Assembly (NCBI GenBank): GCA_030512295.1
Contig: JAULSR010000002.1
Location: 2,728,001 to 2,792,000, forward strand
DNA: 64,000 bases
DNA from: Bombardia bombarda
Taxonomy: Eukaryota > Ascomycota > Sordariomycetes > Sordariales > Lasiosphaeriaceae
Reading direction: 5' to 3'
Made by a program: the position numbers and the translations under genes. Under the pieces are notes generated by a model. It saw only the letters and a program-made list of their open reading frames with translations. It was not told where the DNA came from and ran no database searches. Shown one piece after another: positions 26,577 through 36,996 of the stretch (within the stretch, counting starts at the first letter, position 1; the number at the start of each line of letters is the position of its first letter).

Positions 26577-26612
26577 GTACTGTACATACATGATGTAGTG
26601 GATGTACAGTAC
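26577..26612. repeat. Perfect 11-bp inverted repeat with 14-nt spacer
   Basis: The arms GTACTGTACAT (26577-26587) and ATGTACAGTAC (26602-26612) are exact reverse complements, separated by 14 nt. It could form a hairpin, or be a paired binding site. It lies in gene-free DNA. Confidence 0.8.
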
Positions 26613-26905
26613 ACACGCCTTGTTAGGCTCTGTCCAGGTCCTTTCGTGATTTTCTCCTTTTTCCATTTTCATTTTCGCTTACTGCTCTCTAAACAGTATC
26701 GGGTATTGGGCTGTCACTGTGTGTCGCACTCAACCTTAGTAATGCCTGCCTTCTATCGGGCGTGCTGAGTGCTGACAACCCGCATGTCTAGTGCAGTGCA
26801 GTGTAGGTAGTGGGTGTTTATTGGTAGGGCAGGCACGATGCTGGTTGTCGTCTATGCCTTCCCTCCATGAGTTGATGGCGTAGGTGGAGATGGTGTGTGC
26901 GGGCA

Positions 26906-26950
26906 GGTGCAAGTGGTGCAAGTGGTGTAGGTGGTGCAGGTGGTGCAAGT
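26906..26950. repeat. Minisatellite, 9-bp unit GGTGCAAGT
   Basis: About five imperfect copies of GGTGCAAGT and GGTGTAGGT/GGTGCAGGT variants in tandem. No gene covers it. Confidence 0.75.
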
Positions 26951-28159
26951 GTGTGTAACGGGGAAGGCGGGAAGAGCGGCGGCGGCAGCCACGACCACAA
27001 CCCCCACGACTGCAAGAACCACCGAGACGGGAAACAAAATCCAAAAAGAAAAAAAGACTGGAAGGCCCAAAAAAAGAAAAGTGAATTAAAGACAGGGCTA
27101 GTTTGGAAGCTTGTTGATCGCCTGCGACCACCTGCGACCGCCTGTGACCGACCGCACACGGTACATGTACACATTACACCCACCATCACCAGTCCATCAC
27201 AACCGTTCACCATCAACCGCGGGCTGCCGCCACCATACCTACCATAAACTGGGATTCCAGGTTCCCCTCCCCGCCATATGCGGCGATCTTTTGCAGCGAC
27301 TTTTATGCATTGGATGACCGACATGGACGCCCGACACTATACTAGACACGGATCATGGACAGAGGAATACGGAGTACCTCGAAGACGTCTACCGCCCTTG
27401 TAGCCTTGGCTTTTTTTGTTGCCCAACAGTTTGGCTACATCCATAATCAGCAACAATTCGATGACGAAGCGCGTATCACCCAAACCTGGTTCACCACACA
27501 CCACACACATCACACATCGCACACCACACCGCTGCATCAAACCACACACCGCATGCGCGCACTGCACGACTGGGCCTAGATACTAACCCCGAAATGTGAT
27601 GTCGAGTCTCTTAGAGATACGGTGCGAGATCGATCCACTGCTTGCCTTGAGAAAAAGTTCACTCACCATGGTCCATGGCCGCGTCACTCATAGCCTACCT
27701 TAGACTGTTTCTCTTGTGGACTGATCTCAAAAATGACAACACCGAACACCGACCGCTTCAAGGCCATGAAACTGACTGACCGACCAATACCCGCTCCATG
27801 TTCGGGGCTTTGACCGTCCCTCGTGTGCTCAAAGACCACAAAGTTGGTGATATCGTTACCATGATCGCAGAAGGACGAGGACGAGGCTCGTCTGACTCAA
27901 CTCAGCTCAGCTGAGCCTGTCTTTGCCTTATCGCCATCTTGCTTGTCTCCTGCTTCACAACAACATTGAAGCTCCCAGCTTGTTTAGCCAAGACATAAAA
28001 TGGACGAGATATCTCACCCGGGCCTCCGAGCCCACGTCAAGAAGGCGGAGCCTGGGATATCAGCAGTAGTGTGGCTGCTACAACCGTATACATTGTGTTG
28101 TCGTCATCATCATGCCCGAATCTCTGCTCCCGCTGCTGCATTCTCGGTCGGTGGCAAAC

Positions 28160-30221
28160 ATGTACATGTCGTGGAGGAATATTGCATCCTACACTGTCTT
28201 GGCAGCAATACTTCTCCCCCCTTCCTGGGTCGCCGCCGCCCAGTCGACCCCTATTCCGGTAGTCGGCATTAAGACGGGCATCGACACAACCACAGGACGA
28301 AGACCAGCTAGGCAGAACATCAACGATCTATATGCACGGGGAGGGCCTCAATGGTAAATAGATTATGACACACAGATATTGACACAACCTCTCTTTCTGA
28401 TTCGCCAGCCAGGGACCTCTACATCCTCGCCTTATCATCCCTCCAGGCCGTCAACGAGACCGACGAGTTGTCATATTTTCGGATAGCAGGTACCAATACC
28501 CGAGCGCAAGTAGTCAGTATCCGTAGCAAATACTAACAGGGTCTTAAAAGGTATCCATGGACTGCCATACAGTGCGTGGAATGGCGTTGAGCAAGTTCCG
28601 GGAGCCCCCGATGGAACAGGCTATTGCCCTCACGGAGTATGTTTTGTTTGACCCACCCCCCCCCTTTACCGAGTACCCGGCTTATCATAACCAGGAACTT
28701 CTCTTCAGCACTTGGCACCGCCCCTATGTAGCTCTATTCGAGGTGCGAATCAACAACCACCATACCCCTTGACCCCCCCACTCCTCCTCCCTCAGTCTCA
28801 TCAAACTGAGACTCTCTCTTCGTTTTCGTCGCAGCAAACACTAGTCTCCCATGCCGTGGACATAGCGAGCCGATATCCCCCGAACACGGCACCGACATAC
28901 CAGGCCGCGGCCCAGACGTTAAGGCAGCCATACTGGGACTGGGCATCCGACGCGAGGCTGCCTCGTGCCGTCTTGGCCGTCAACGTGACGGTCAATGGGC
29001 CCGACGGCGGAAAGATAACGCTGCGCAACCCGCTTTACAGCTATCGGTTTCAGCCGGGATCTGTCCAGACGGGCTTTGGGGGGTACTTGGCTGGCTTGCC
29101 AGAGACGGCCAGATGTAGAGGGGCTGATGGCAGGAATAATGGCACTGCGTCTGATGAGAAGATGGTTGAGGTTGCGAAGGACTTGATGCGTGAGGTTGTA
29201 AGTGTTTCTTACTGGTCATCATGTTTCTTGGCGAGCTGGATGAGCAAAAAAAGGCAACAGTTGTTGACTTGTCAACATGTACCTAACGAAATCTCTTTAT
29301 CGTCTCGGGTGGGTTACTGGCAGCTAACGATATTGTTCAGTACGATGTCTTCACCAGGACCTCCTCCTTCGACGCAATGGCTTACAACGAATGGTACGAC
29401 TCCAGCTTCGAGAATCCCCACAACGCCGTCCACAACTATGCCGGCTGTGGAGGGACTCTGGGGGATCTGGGCTGGTCAGGTTTTGACCCAATATTGTGGG
29501 TTGAACCTTCCCCCCTGTACCTGATTCTAAGGTAGCGAGTTACGCTGACTTCAACCCCAGCATGCTACACCACTGCAACGTCGACCGCCTCGTCGCCATG
29601 TGGCAGGCAATCTACTACCAAAACAGCATGTTCACCACCACCAGCACATCATCAGGCGAGTTCGGCACCCCCAAGGGCACCGTCATAACGGCCGACAGCC
29701 CGCTCAAGCCCTTCTTTCGCGACAAAAAGGGGAACTTCCAGACGAGCAACTCTGTCACAAGCATCAAGACGTTTGGGTATACCTATCCAGAGATCAACGA
29801 CTGGTCTATGACGGCCGAAGGACTCGCCGTCAATGTCCGCGCAAAGGTGAATAAGCTGTACAGCCAGTGGGAGGGTGACGATATTGACCAGTCGGTGAGG
29901 ATTGGCGGGTTTGGTCGTCCGCGGCCGCGCCCGTCACCACGGAAGTATTATTACACGGCTGAGCTGCAGGTGAATAGATCCGAGGTGCCGCTGCCGTCAA
30001 CGGTGAATCTGGTCGTTGACCGAAAGTTTGCTGTGGCGCGCATGTCGATGCTGTCTATGCCCAGCAGCGGGGTGGCTTTTGCCAGTCTGTTGCTTGGTGA
30101 TGTGATGCTGGGGAACGGCGGCACAACTTCTTTGCAGGAGAGCGGTCCGGAGGTGGTGGTTCCTTTTTTGCGGGAGAATCTAGCGGTGGAGATTCGCTTG
30201 GTATGTATTATGTTCTGTTGC

Positions 30222-30264
<43 letters not shown>

Positions 30265-30442
30265 CGCTGACCTTTGATGTTGGGTGTGACAGAACGACGG
30301 AAGCAAGGTCCCTGTGCCATCGGAATCGACCATACAGCTCGATATACAAAGCACTGAATACTGGGCTCGAAGCGGTGACTCGCAGTTTCCGCGCTTTGGT
30401 AATGCAAGTAAGTGGCCGGTCAGGGTGTGTTGTGGTGAATAG
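28160..30442 (+). CDS. Secreted tyrosinase (type-3 copper monophenol oxidase)
   Basis: Eight exons: 28160-28353, 28413-28489, 28551-28636, 28695-28742, 28835-29197, 29341-29495, 29561-30200 and 30293-30442, giving 570 aa. The CuA ligands are His in GIHGLPY, His in YCPHGELLF (formed across the intron at 28637-28694) and His in STWHRPY. The Cys two residues before the second His matches the Cys-His thioether of fungal tyrosinases. The CuB ligands are the two His of HNAVHNYAG and the HH region of FMLHHCNVDRL. A signal peptide (SWRNIASYTVLAAILLPPSWVAA) indicates secretion, and length fits full-length secreted fungal tyrosinases with a C-terminal domain. It oxidises monophenols and o-diphenols to o-quinones, in melanin formation or phenolic cross-linking. 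The start could be 28160 or 28166. The last exon is the least certain: a GTAAGT follows GNA near 30410, so the C-terminus may be spliced further. Confidence 0.9.
30225..30263. repeat. TG microsatellite in tyrosinase intron 7
   Basis: About 39 bases of TG dinucleotides, starting some 24 nt after the donor GTATGT of the last tyrosinase intron (30201-30292). Confidence 0.92.
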
Positions 30443-31491
30443 AATGGTAGACATGGTAGGTCGTGAATGAGAGTTTTATCTGGGTTGATTGTGTTTATGA
30501 AGCGTAATTTTCCGTTTCTCTCTGTTTTACTCCTGTTCTCATCTGGTGAGGCCGTTAAATAGCTGCCCATTACTTTTTTTGGGGCAGTTATGTTTATGAT
30601 TGTCACGAAATAGGGCGGGTTTTTTGACTTGAATGCATACTGGGTGGTAGGGTATTTATTGTATGAAAAATCGAAGAGTTTCAAGGTAGTTAAGGAATAC
30701 CACCACCTACCTACACATACATTCTTTTATGTTGGAACAAAAGAAAAGAAAAAAAAACATATGGTTCGTTCTGACGGTGAGAGAATAAAATGGCAAAAGA
30801 TTTCGATCCACCCAGGGGTCGAACCTGGAACCTCCTGATTCGTAGTCAGACGCTCTGCCATTGAGCCAGCGGACCTCGTATTGGATGAAGATCAAGACCA
30901 ACAAATGGGATCATAGACCCACAACGGTAGGCGAGGAGTCCATTTTTGTTACCACTTGGCCGGAACCCAAAAGTCTAATTCAGACTTGACGTTCTCATCT
31001 CAATCTTTTACTCACCTTGAGATTGATATCGAGACTTCTGAGTTCTGACTAGCGGCGCCATTAAGGTTACGAATAGCGACACTTATGGCTAAAGACAGAT
31101 GCAGGCATCGTGTCGTGATTTATCATATTCCTACCCGTCGGGTGGTCCATTGCAGCGATTTATGAACCGCCCGCACCTGTTTAATGATGAGTTCGAGGCA
31201 GGTACGGCGGCGCGGTGTAATGGACAGTTGCGTTGGGTCTTCGCATCGACCATTGTGGCGGGTAAGACGAGAAGGGCAGGCGGGGTCGGCGTTATCTCTT
31301 TGACCGTTGGGGCTCTCCTTGCGCGTCCTTGCGCGCGTCCTTGCAAGGCAGCTACAATGCTGGTTGGTTGGTTGGTTGGTTGGTTAGAGGTACAAGAGGA
31401 AGGAGCGACTGGTTTTGGAAGATTATCGCGAGAAACAAATAGGTATTCGCCTTGATTACATCAACCAAATACAACTTCGGTAACTTTCATC
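30443..31491. other. Intergenic region with one tRNA gene
   Basis: It holds the 3' flank of the tyrosinase, a tRNA-Arg gene (30805-30875, minus) and the promoter of the oxidoreductase. An ACCT tract is at 30703-30713 and a TTGG tract at 31361-31385. No protein gene is recognised. Confidence 0.6.
30805..30875 (-). tRNA. tRNA-Arg (anticodon ACG)
   Basis: On the minus strand the 71-nt sequence folds as a cloverleaf. The acceptor GGTCCGC pairs with GTGGATC allowing G-T pairs. The D-arm contains GCTC..GAGC. The anticodon stem TCTGA/TCAGG carries loop CTACGAA, which puts ACG at positions 34-36. The T-arm is CCAGG-TTCGACC-CCTGG. There is no intron. A TTTT stretch follows about 6 nt downstream, consistent with a Pol III terminator. 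ACG (read as ICG) decodes CGU/CGC/CGA arginine codons. Confidence 0.95.
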
Positions 31492-32900
31492 ATGACTTCT
31501 CTGTACGGATTCCTACATCGCAATTGGCGAATTGTGCATGCCAACTTGATCGGCCAGCCTGCTGGGCCGCCCAAGACTGAGAATGCCCTCAAGTTTGGCT
31601 TACTAGGCACCGCCAGTATCGCGTAAGTTTCTGGGAAGGAAAAAGAGAAAACAAAAAGAAATATAATACTGATGAATGAATGAATGACAAAAGCCCAATC
31701 GCCTTCATCACCCCAGCCCGCCAACACCCCGAGGTCATCATCCAAGCCGTAGCCGCGCGGGACAGGACCAAGGCAGCGGCATTCGCCAAGAAATACAACA
31801 TCCCCCAAGTCCACAACACGTACCAAGACATCCTCGACGACCCGTCCATCGACGCCGTCTACATCCCCCTCCCCAACGGCCTCCACTTCGAATGGGCCAT
31901 CAAAGCCCTCGCCGCAGGCAAGCACGTCCTCCTCGAGAAACCCTCCGTCTCCAACGCCGCCGAGGCATCAGTCCTGTTCCGCTCCCCCTTGCTCACCACC
32001 CCCAACCCCGCCACCAAAACCGTCCCCGTCCTGCTCGAGGCCTTCCACTACCGCTTCCAGCCCAGCTGGCTACACTTCCTCACCCACCTCGACCCGCCCA
32101 ACATCGCGCACGCGTCCTCCTCCTTCCCCGTGCCCGGCTCCGGCCTGCCCAGGGACGACATCCGGTTCCAGTACGGCCTGTCGGGCGGCTCCGTCATGGA
32201 CCTGACCTACACCCTCTCCATGCTGCGCGCCGTCTACGGCGACGCCGCAGAGCCCGTCGAGTGCACCTCGGCCCAGCTGCAGACCATGCCGCCGCCCTAC
32301 GACGAGCTGACCGACTGGCGCCACGACGCCACCTTCCGCTTCTCCAACGGCGGCACCGCCACCGCCTACGGCAACCTCCGCGCGAGCTTGGTCGAGGTTC
32401 TGCGCGATAACATGTGGGTGTCTGTCACGCACAGGCCCGCCGTCATCCCTGACAGCACCGCCCTTCCCGCGGACCAGGAAACAGTCCGCACCCGCAAGGT
32501 GACGCTGCATGGCGCCGTCATCGGCGCCATCTGGCACCGCGTCGACGTGGAGGATGAGTTTGTCATCCGCAAGGTGGGCAGTGGTACTGCTGAAGCTGCC
32601 GACGGCGTGATAATCAAGCGCTGGCGAACCAAGTCGTCCAGCAAGGCCTACACGTTTCAGGAGGCGGGCTTTGACAACTACTCGTCGGAGCCGCACTGGC
32701 TGACGTATAAGCACCAGATGGATGCTTTTGTCGACCGCATCAGGGGGCGCCAGGGCACCGGCGCGTGGGTGACGGGCGAGGATAGCATCAAGCAGATGAG
32801 CATGATTGATATGGTGTATGCGAAGGCGGGCTTGCCGCTGAGGCCGTCGAGTAAGTATTTGGATGAGGTTGTCAGGAAGGGGAAGGGGACGGGGGCGTAA
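31492..32900 (+). CDS. Gfo/Idh/MocA-family NAD(P)-dependent oxidoreductase
   Basis: Two exons, 31492-31622 and 31694-32900, give 445 aa. The 71-nt intron splits the Rossmann fold just after the dinucleotide motif GLLGTASIA. The family motif EKP appears in LLEKPSVSNAAEA, and EAFHYRFQPSW is typical of the branch including D-xylose 1-dehydrogenase and dimeric dihydrodiol dehydrogenase. SGGSVMDLTYTLSMLR is the usual start of the C-terminal alpha/beta substrate domain. It should be a soluble NADP-linked sugar or diol dehydrogenase; the exact substrate is not readable. It is convergent with DBP9 and shows no functional link to the tyrosinase upstream. Confidence 0.9.
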
Positions 32901-33514
32901 GTAGTAAAGCAGAAAAGGGGAAAGAGGGGGGGGGGGGGGGGGTAGGGGAGAAAGGAAGAGTAATATAGTAGATACCTCTCCTTCTTGTCTTTCAAGAAAG
33001 GGAAACTGTTTCGATAATACTAATGACCGAAATCCAAGATGGAAATCTACTTATAAGTGCACCACCACCAGCTTGCTGTTATCCCGGGAGGCCAACCGGG
33101 CTGCTTAGAGGATGGATGATCTCTGGTTGCTGGCCGTAAAGGTAAGCATATACTTGGCTATAGGTTGTTAGCAAGCAGCAAGATACCTCCACCTCAGGTG
33201 CATTTGTTACCTCACAGCATCTCTCATCACCCAACATCTGCTCCGATTCTCAAATAACATAACGTCCTGGAATAAGAGCAGCTCCCTATTTTGTCTCTTT
33301 ATTACCCACAAGCTCAAGCGGCCTTTTCCTCTGGTATTTATGCATCTAATTTATCTCCAGTATGTACCCTGCCTGCCCGCCCGCCCGCCTGCCCAATGCT
33401 CAATGCGAGTAGCATATTCACACCACGCCTCATACCATGCCATACTATCAAACAGCAAGTCTTTTATTGCCAACATTCGTCTTCCCCAGAAAAACACACC
33501 CACACACAGACAGC
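32901..33514. other. Convergent 3' region with a G17 run
   Basis: It lies between the ends of the oxidoreductase (plus) and DBP9 (minus), so mostly 3' UTRs. A 17-base G run sits at 32926-32942, only ~26 nt after the oxidoreductase stop. No gene is seen. Confidence 0.55.
32926..32942. repeat. Poly-G tract, 17 bases
   Basis: An uninterrupted run of G in the probable 3' UTR of the oxidoreductase gene. Confidence 0.9.
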
Positions 33515-35562
33515 CTACTTCCGTCTAACCTTGAACGTCTTAAGCGGGTCCCGTTTCCTTCCGCCAACCTTGTGCCCGTGTCCTCTCCCCTTCTTGTGTC
33601 CAGCCCTGACCTTGCCGCCGACCTTCTTGAACGGCACAAACCCAACATCACCCGACGTAAGCGCGTTCTTACCCTCTCTGGGCAGGAGGTAGTCGGGCAC
33701 GTGCTTCAGATGTGGCTGCTGGCGCGCCGCTCTGCCGAGCTCTCCATCATGACGGAGATGTGCCAACTCTGCGGGGTTCTCCTCGAAGTACCTAAGAAAC
33801 AAAACATCGTCAGTCATCGCTTTCCGTAAAAACAAGTAGAAAAAATGGAAACTCACCGCTTCAACGTCTCACTCTTGAGAATCTCCTGCCTCAGTTCCTT
33901 CGTCCGCGCCTCCCGGATAGCAACCTTTGTAACCGCTCTCAGCGCTATAAGACACAGATATTAGCATAATTCCCACTCTCCCTCGCCCCCTCTCCCTCCC
34001 TTTTTTTTTTTTTTTTGGAAATTTTTTTTTGATGGGTAAACATACCATCATTCATCCGATACCTAAAAGCCTCCATCTGCTTCTGGCTCAGATTATACGG
34101 CTCTACCTTCCTGTCCTGCTTGGCCTGCTGCCTCTGGATCTTGGCCAGCACCTTCTCGTCGTGCTCCGCGCTCCGCAGCGACGTCGGCTTGTGCTTGCCA
34201 AACAGCTCCGTCGGGATCACAAACGACAGCGCGATGCCCGCGCGTCCCGCCCGCGCCGTCCGCCCGATGCGGTGCTGGTACGACGACGCCGACGTCGGCA
34301 GGTCAAAGTTGATGACGGCCGCCACGTTCTTGAAGTCGATGCCGCGCGACACGCCGTACTCCTCGTCCCGCTTGTCCTTCTTCTGCACCTTCCGCTTCTT
34401 ATTCGGTTGCGCTGCACCATCCTCCTCGGCATCCTCCCGCTCCGCCTTCAGCTTCTTCGCATCCACCTTCTTCCTCTCCTCATCCGCCGCCGCCGCCACC
34501 TCGGCCACCTTATCATCGATAAACACCTCGCTCTTCTCGTCCGACGCGATGATGATATCGTAAATACCCCTGTTAAACTCCTCCACAATCTTGATGCGCG
34601 TATTCACCGGCAGCTCCGAGTTCAGAATGCAGCTCCTGATGCTGAACTGCTCAAAGAACAGCTTCAGCCTGTACGCCCTGTCAATATCCGCCACAAAGAT
34701 CAAGCACGGCCCCTTAATCAGCTGCAGCTTGAAGATCAGATACGAAATCAGCCACTTGTCGTCCTCGCCGCACTTGACGTAAAACTGCGTCAGCTTCTCG
34801 TCCTCGGGCCCCAGCTTCTCGTTCAGGTCCAGCAGCGCCGGGTTGCGGCACAGGATACCCTTCAACGTGTCCAGCTCGGCCGAGAGCGTCGCGCTCATCA
34901 TGGTCGTCTGCACGCCCTTGGGCAGCGTCCGCGAGATGTTCTCCATGTCCTCGTCGTATCCGTACGACAAGACCAGGTCCGCCTCGTCGAGCACGAGGTG
35001 CTGCAGCTTGTCGAGCGAGAGCGCCGAGGAGCTGACGCTGTGCCACGCCCTGGCGGGCGTCGCCACCACCACGTCGGGCACGTTGGACAGCAGCGACCGC
35101 TGCACCGCGTCGGATACGTTCTCGGTCAGCTTGGCGGCCTGGATGTCCTTAGTGCAGAACACCGAGAACTGCTCGATGGCCTTGAAGACCTGGTCGGCTA
35201 GCTCGCGCGTCGGGACGAGGATGAGGGCGGCGGTGAAGGGGGTCGAGTCGGTCTGGCAGATAACCACATGTTAGCTGCTGGGGGCGACAAAACAGTAATC
35301 ACGATCAGAGACATACCGTCTTCCTCCTCAAAATAGCAGACAGCACAGGGAGCACATAGGCAGCCGTCTTTCCCGAACCAGTCTTTGCCTTGCAGAGCAC
35401 ATCCTGTCCGGCCAGGGCAAGCGGGATGGCCCTGCGCTGCACGAGGGTCGGCTTCTCAAAGTTTTGCTTCGCGACCGCCTGAACGAGGCGCGGGTCGAGA
35501 CCGAGCTCTGCGAATGATGGATCTGTTGGGGGTTTTGGTGTTGTTGCTGCTTTCGCTGTGGC

Positions 35563-35608
<46 letters not shown>

Positions 35609-35826
35609 GCTGCTGCTGCTGCTGATTCTTCCGACTCTGGCTTGGACTCCTGGGACTTGAGATCTGATTTAGACTTGGACTTGGTGACTTTCTTCTCCTT
35701 TTTCTCCTTCTTCTCCTTCTTCTCCTTCTTCTCCTTGACAGCCTCCTTCGCCTTGGGAGATTCTGTCGCGGGCTCCGTAAGCACCGTCACGGGCTCGTCG
35801 TTCCTGTCCAGCTTGCGCTTCACCAT
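33515..35826 (-). CDS. DBP9: ATP-dependent DEAD-box RNA helicase Dbp9 (60S ribosome biogenesis)
   Basis: Four exons, complement(35317..35826, 34046..35252, 33857..33944, 33515..33791), give 693 aa from the Met before VKRKLD. An upstream in-frame Met at 35874 would add 16 residues. Helicase motifs in order: Q-motif region LGLDPRLVQAV..KPTLVQ, Walker A AKTGSGKT, Ia PTRELADQV, DEAD at about residue 259 in LVLDEADLVLS, SATLS, and motif VI QHRIGRTARAGR near residue 495. An acidic/basic insertion (EERKKVDAKKLKAERE and KKRKVQKKDK) between the two helicase lobes and a basic Gly/Arg/Lys tail are typical of Dbp9/DDX56. It acts in the nucleolus in 27S pre-rRNA processing. The N-terminal extension has Lys/Glu repeats and a Thr tract encoded by the trinucleotide repeat at 35563-35609. 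Confidence 0.96.
34001..34031. repeat. Two T runs within DBP9 intron 2
   Basis: On plus, T16 (34001-34016) and T9-10 (about 34022-34030) are separated by GGAAA. They lie in the intron 33945-34045 and read as A runs in the transcript. Confidence 0.85.
35563..35623. repeat. Trinucleotide repeat TTG then TGC in DBP9 exon 1
   Basis: About 15 TTG units followed by TGC units on plus. In the DBP9 frame they encode Ala then a run of about 17 Thr in the disordered N-terminal extension, ahead of the helicase core. Confidence 0.9.
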
Positions 35827-36996
35827 TTTTGCTTTTGCTTTTGCTGTTGCTGTCGTAATTATGGTTTGTGGCAATTGATTGGGGTTTTTCTCTGTTCTTC
35901 GTCTAGGTATCTTGTCGGGCGGCGGCGTTGATTGTTGCAGCAGCGGGATTAGCAGAATGGAATGGTCAGGTAAGATTTCGGAAGCTATCTTTCTTCGGGC
36001 TGGAGGGGTCCTAAAAAAACAGCTGGGCGAAAAATTTCAATGGAGAACTTGATCAAGCGGTTCGTTATCTGATTGGGCTTTTGGGCCCACCTTGCTACAT
36101 GTGGCCGCGTACCGAGCTCAAGAGCCCCCACAAACCTTATTCTGACCCCCCCGCAAGCCGTGCCAATCGAAGCCTCCAAACAGTGGCGAGTCCCATCCCA
36201 CAGGGGACTTCGGTACTGAAGCACTGCTGCCTCAGATATGCACGTCAAAGCATCCCACGACAACATGCTTTCACCAATCATTTCACCAAAACATAGCAGC
36301 ATGTAAAACTAATAGTTCCAAACCTCATTATACGTACACTAAAATAATGCCATTTCAGCCCGAGCGGGAGCACCCTCCAGCTGCACCGCTGTTCAAGCTG
36401 CTGATACCCAGGCCCTTTTGTTTTCTCCAGCCAAGGAAACTTAGAGCAAAAGAAAATACATTAAAAATAGAGAAATAAATACATCCTGAGCACCCGAATC
36501 CAGATAAGAGACTGATCCTCATTCCCATCGCACACACAACAACAACCTTCGTCAGTAAAGGCATTCATCATCACGCCGTATTCGAGTATAACCCGCGATA
36601 GGACTTGAACGCCGTAGTTCAAAAAGGCGGACAACATCCCCGCACGGTAGATCATTCGGGACGCCGAACTGCAATATCTGAAAGACACCCGCTGTTTCGC
36701 TTCATTTTTGTAGCCGGCGACCAATCATGTTGCCGATCTTGATCGTGTCGCCGATGGCCGTTCCCAATCTGACTGCTGGTCGTCGCACAGATCGAGGAAT
36801 CTCTCGGTGGAATCTTGATTAAAGACCCACTCATCCGAAAAATATTCGCGGCTGGCAGTTTCCTCCCCCCTCCTCCTCCTCTGATGATGCTATCACGAAT
36901 TCGGGCCGAGCTCAATCGCATATGATTCTGGCTCGTGCTTCCTTCGTCCGCTGTTCTGTTCCCCGGCACCCCGGAGGTTGGGCAGAAAACAATCTT
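35827..36996. other. Intergenic region between the SR gene end and DBP9 start
   Basis: Both flanking genes are on minus, so this holds the DBP9 promoter and the 3' UTR of the SR-type gene. No gene or RNA is recognised; short minus-strand open frames near 36461-36724 show no family. Confidence 0.5.

Larger units (their letters stand above)
23365..28159. other. 4.8-kb gene-free region
   Basis: It lies between the aldolase and tyrosinase genes, both on plus. No conserved protein is recognised in any frame. It contains a 20-base C run (23850-23869), a CTTA tetranucleotide tract (24753-24773), AGGT tracts near 24824 and 25693, an AGTCT-type repeat (about 25303-25332), a perfect 11-bp inverted repeat (26577-26612), a 9-bp minisatellite (26906-26950) and a CA-rich patch (27484-27530). 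A noncoding transcript cannot be ruled out. Confidence 0.55.

Noticed and set aside
26818..27324. 168-codon minus-strand frame
   Set aside because: Includes the GGTGCAAGT minisatellite and Pro/Leu/Phe low complexity; not coding-like.
32070..32714. 214-codon minus-strand frame over the oxidoreductase
   Set aside because: Antisense to a well-supported Gfo/Idh coding exon.
34029..35201. 390-codon plus-strand open frame antisense to DBP9
   Set aside because: It lies over the DBP9 exon that has clear helicase motifs; the Arg/Leu/Val-rich product is a codon-bias shadow.
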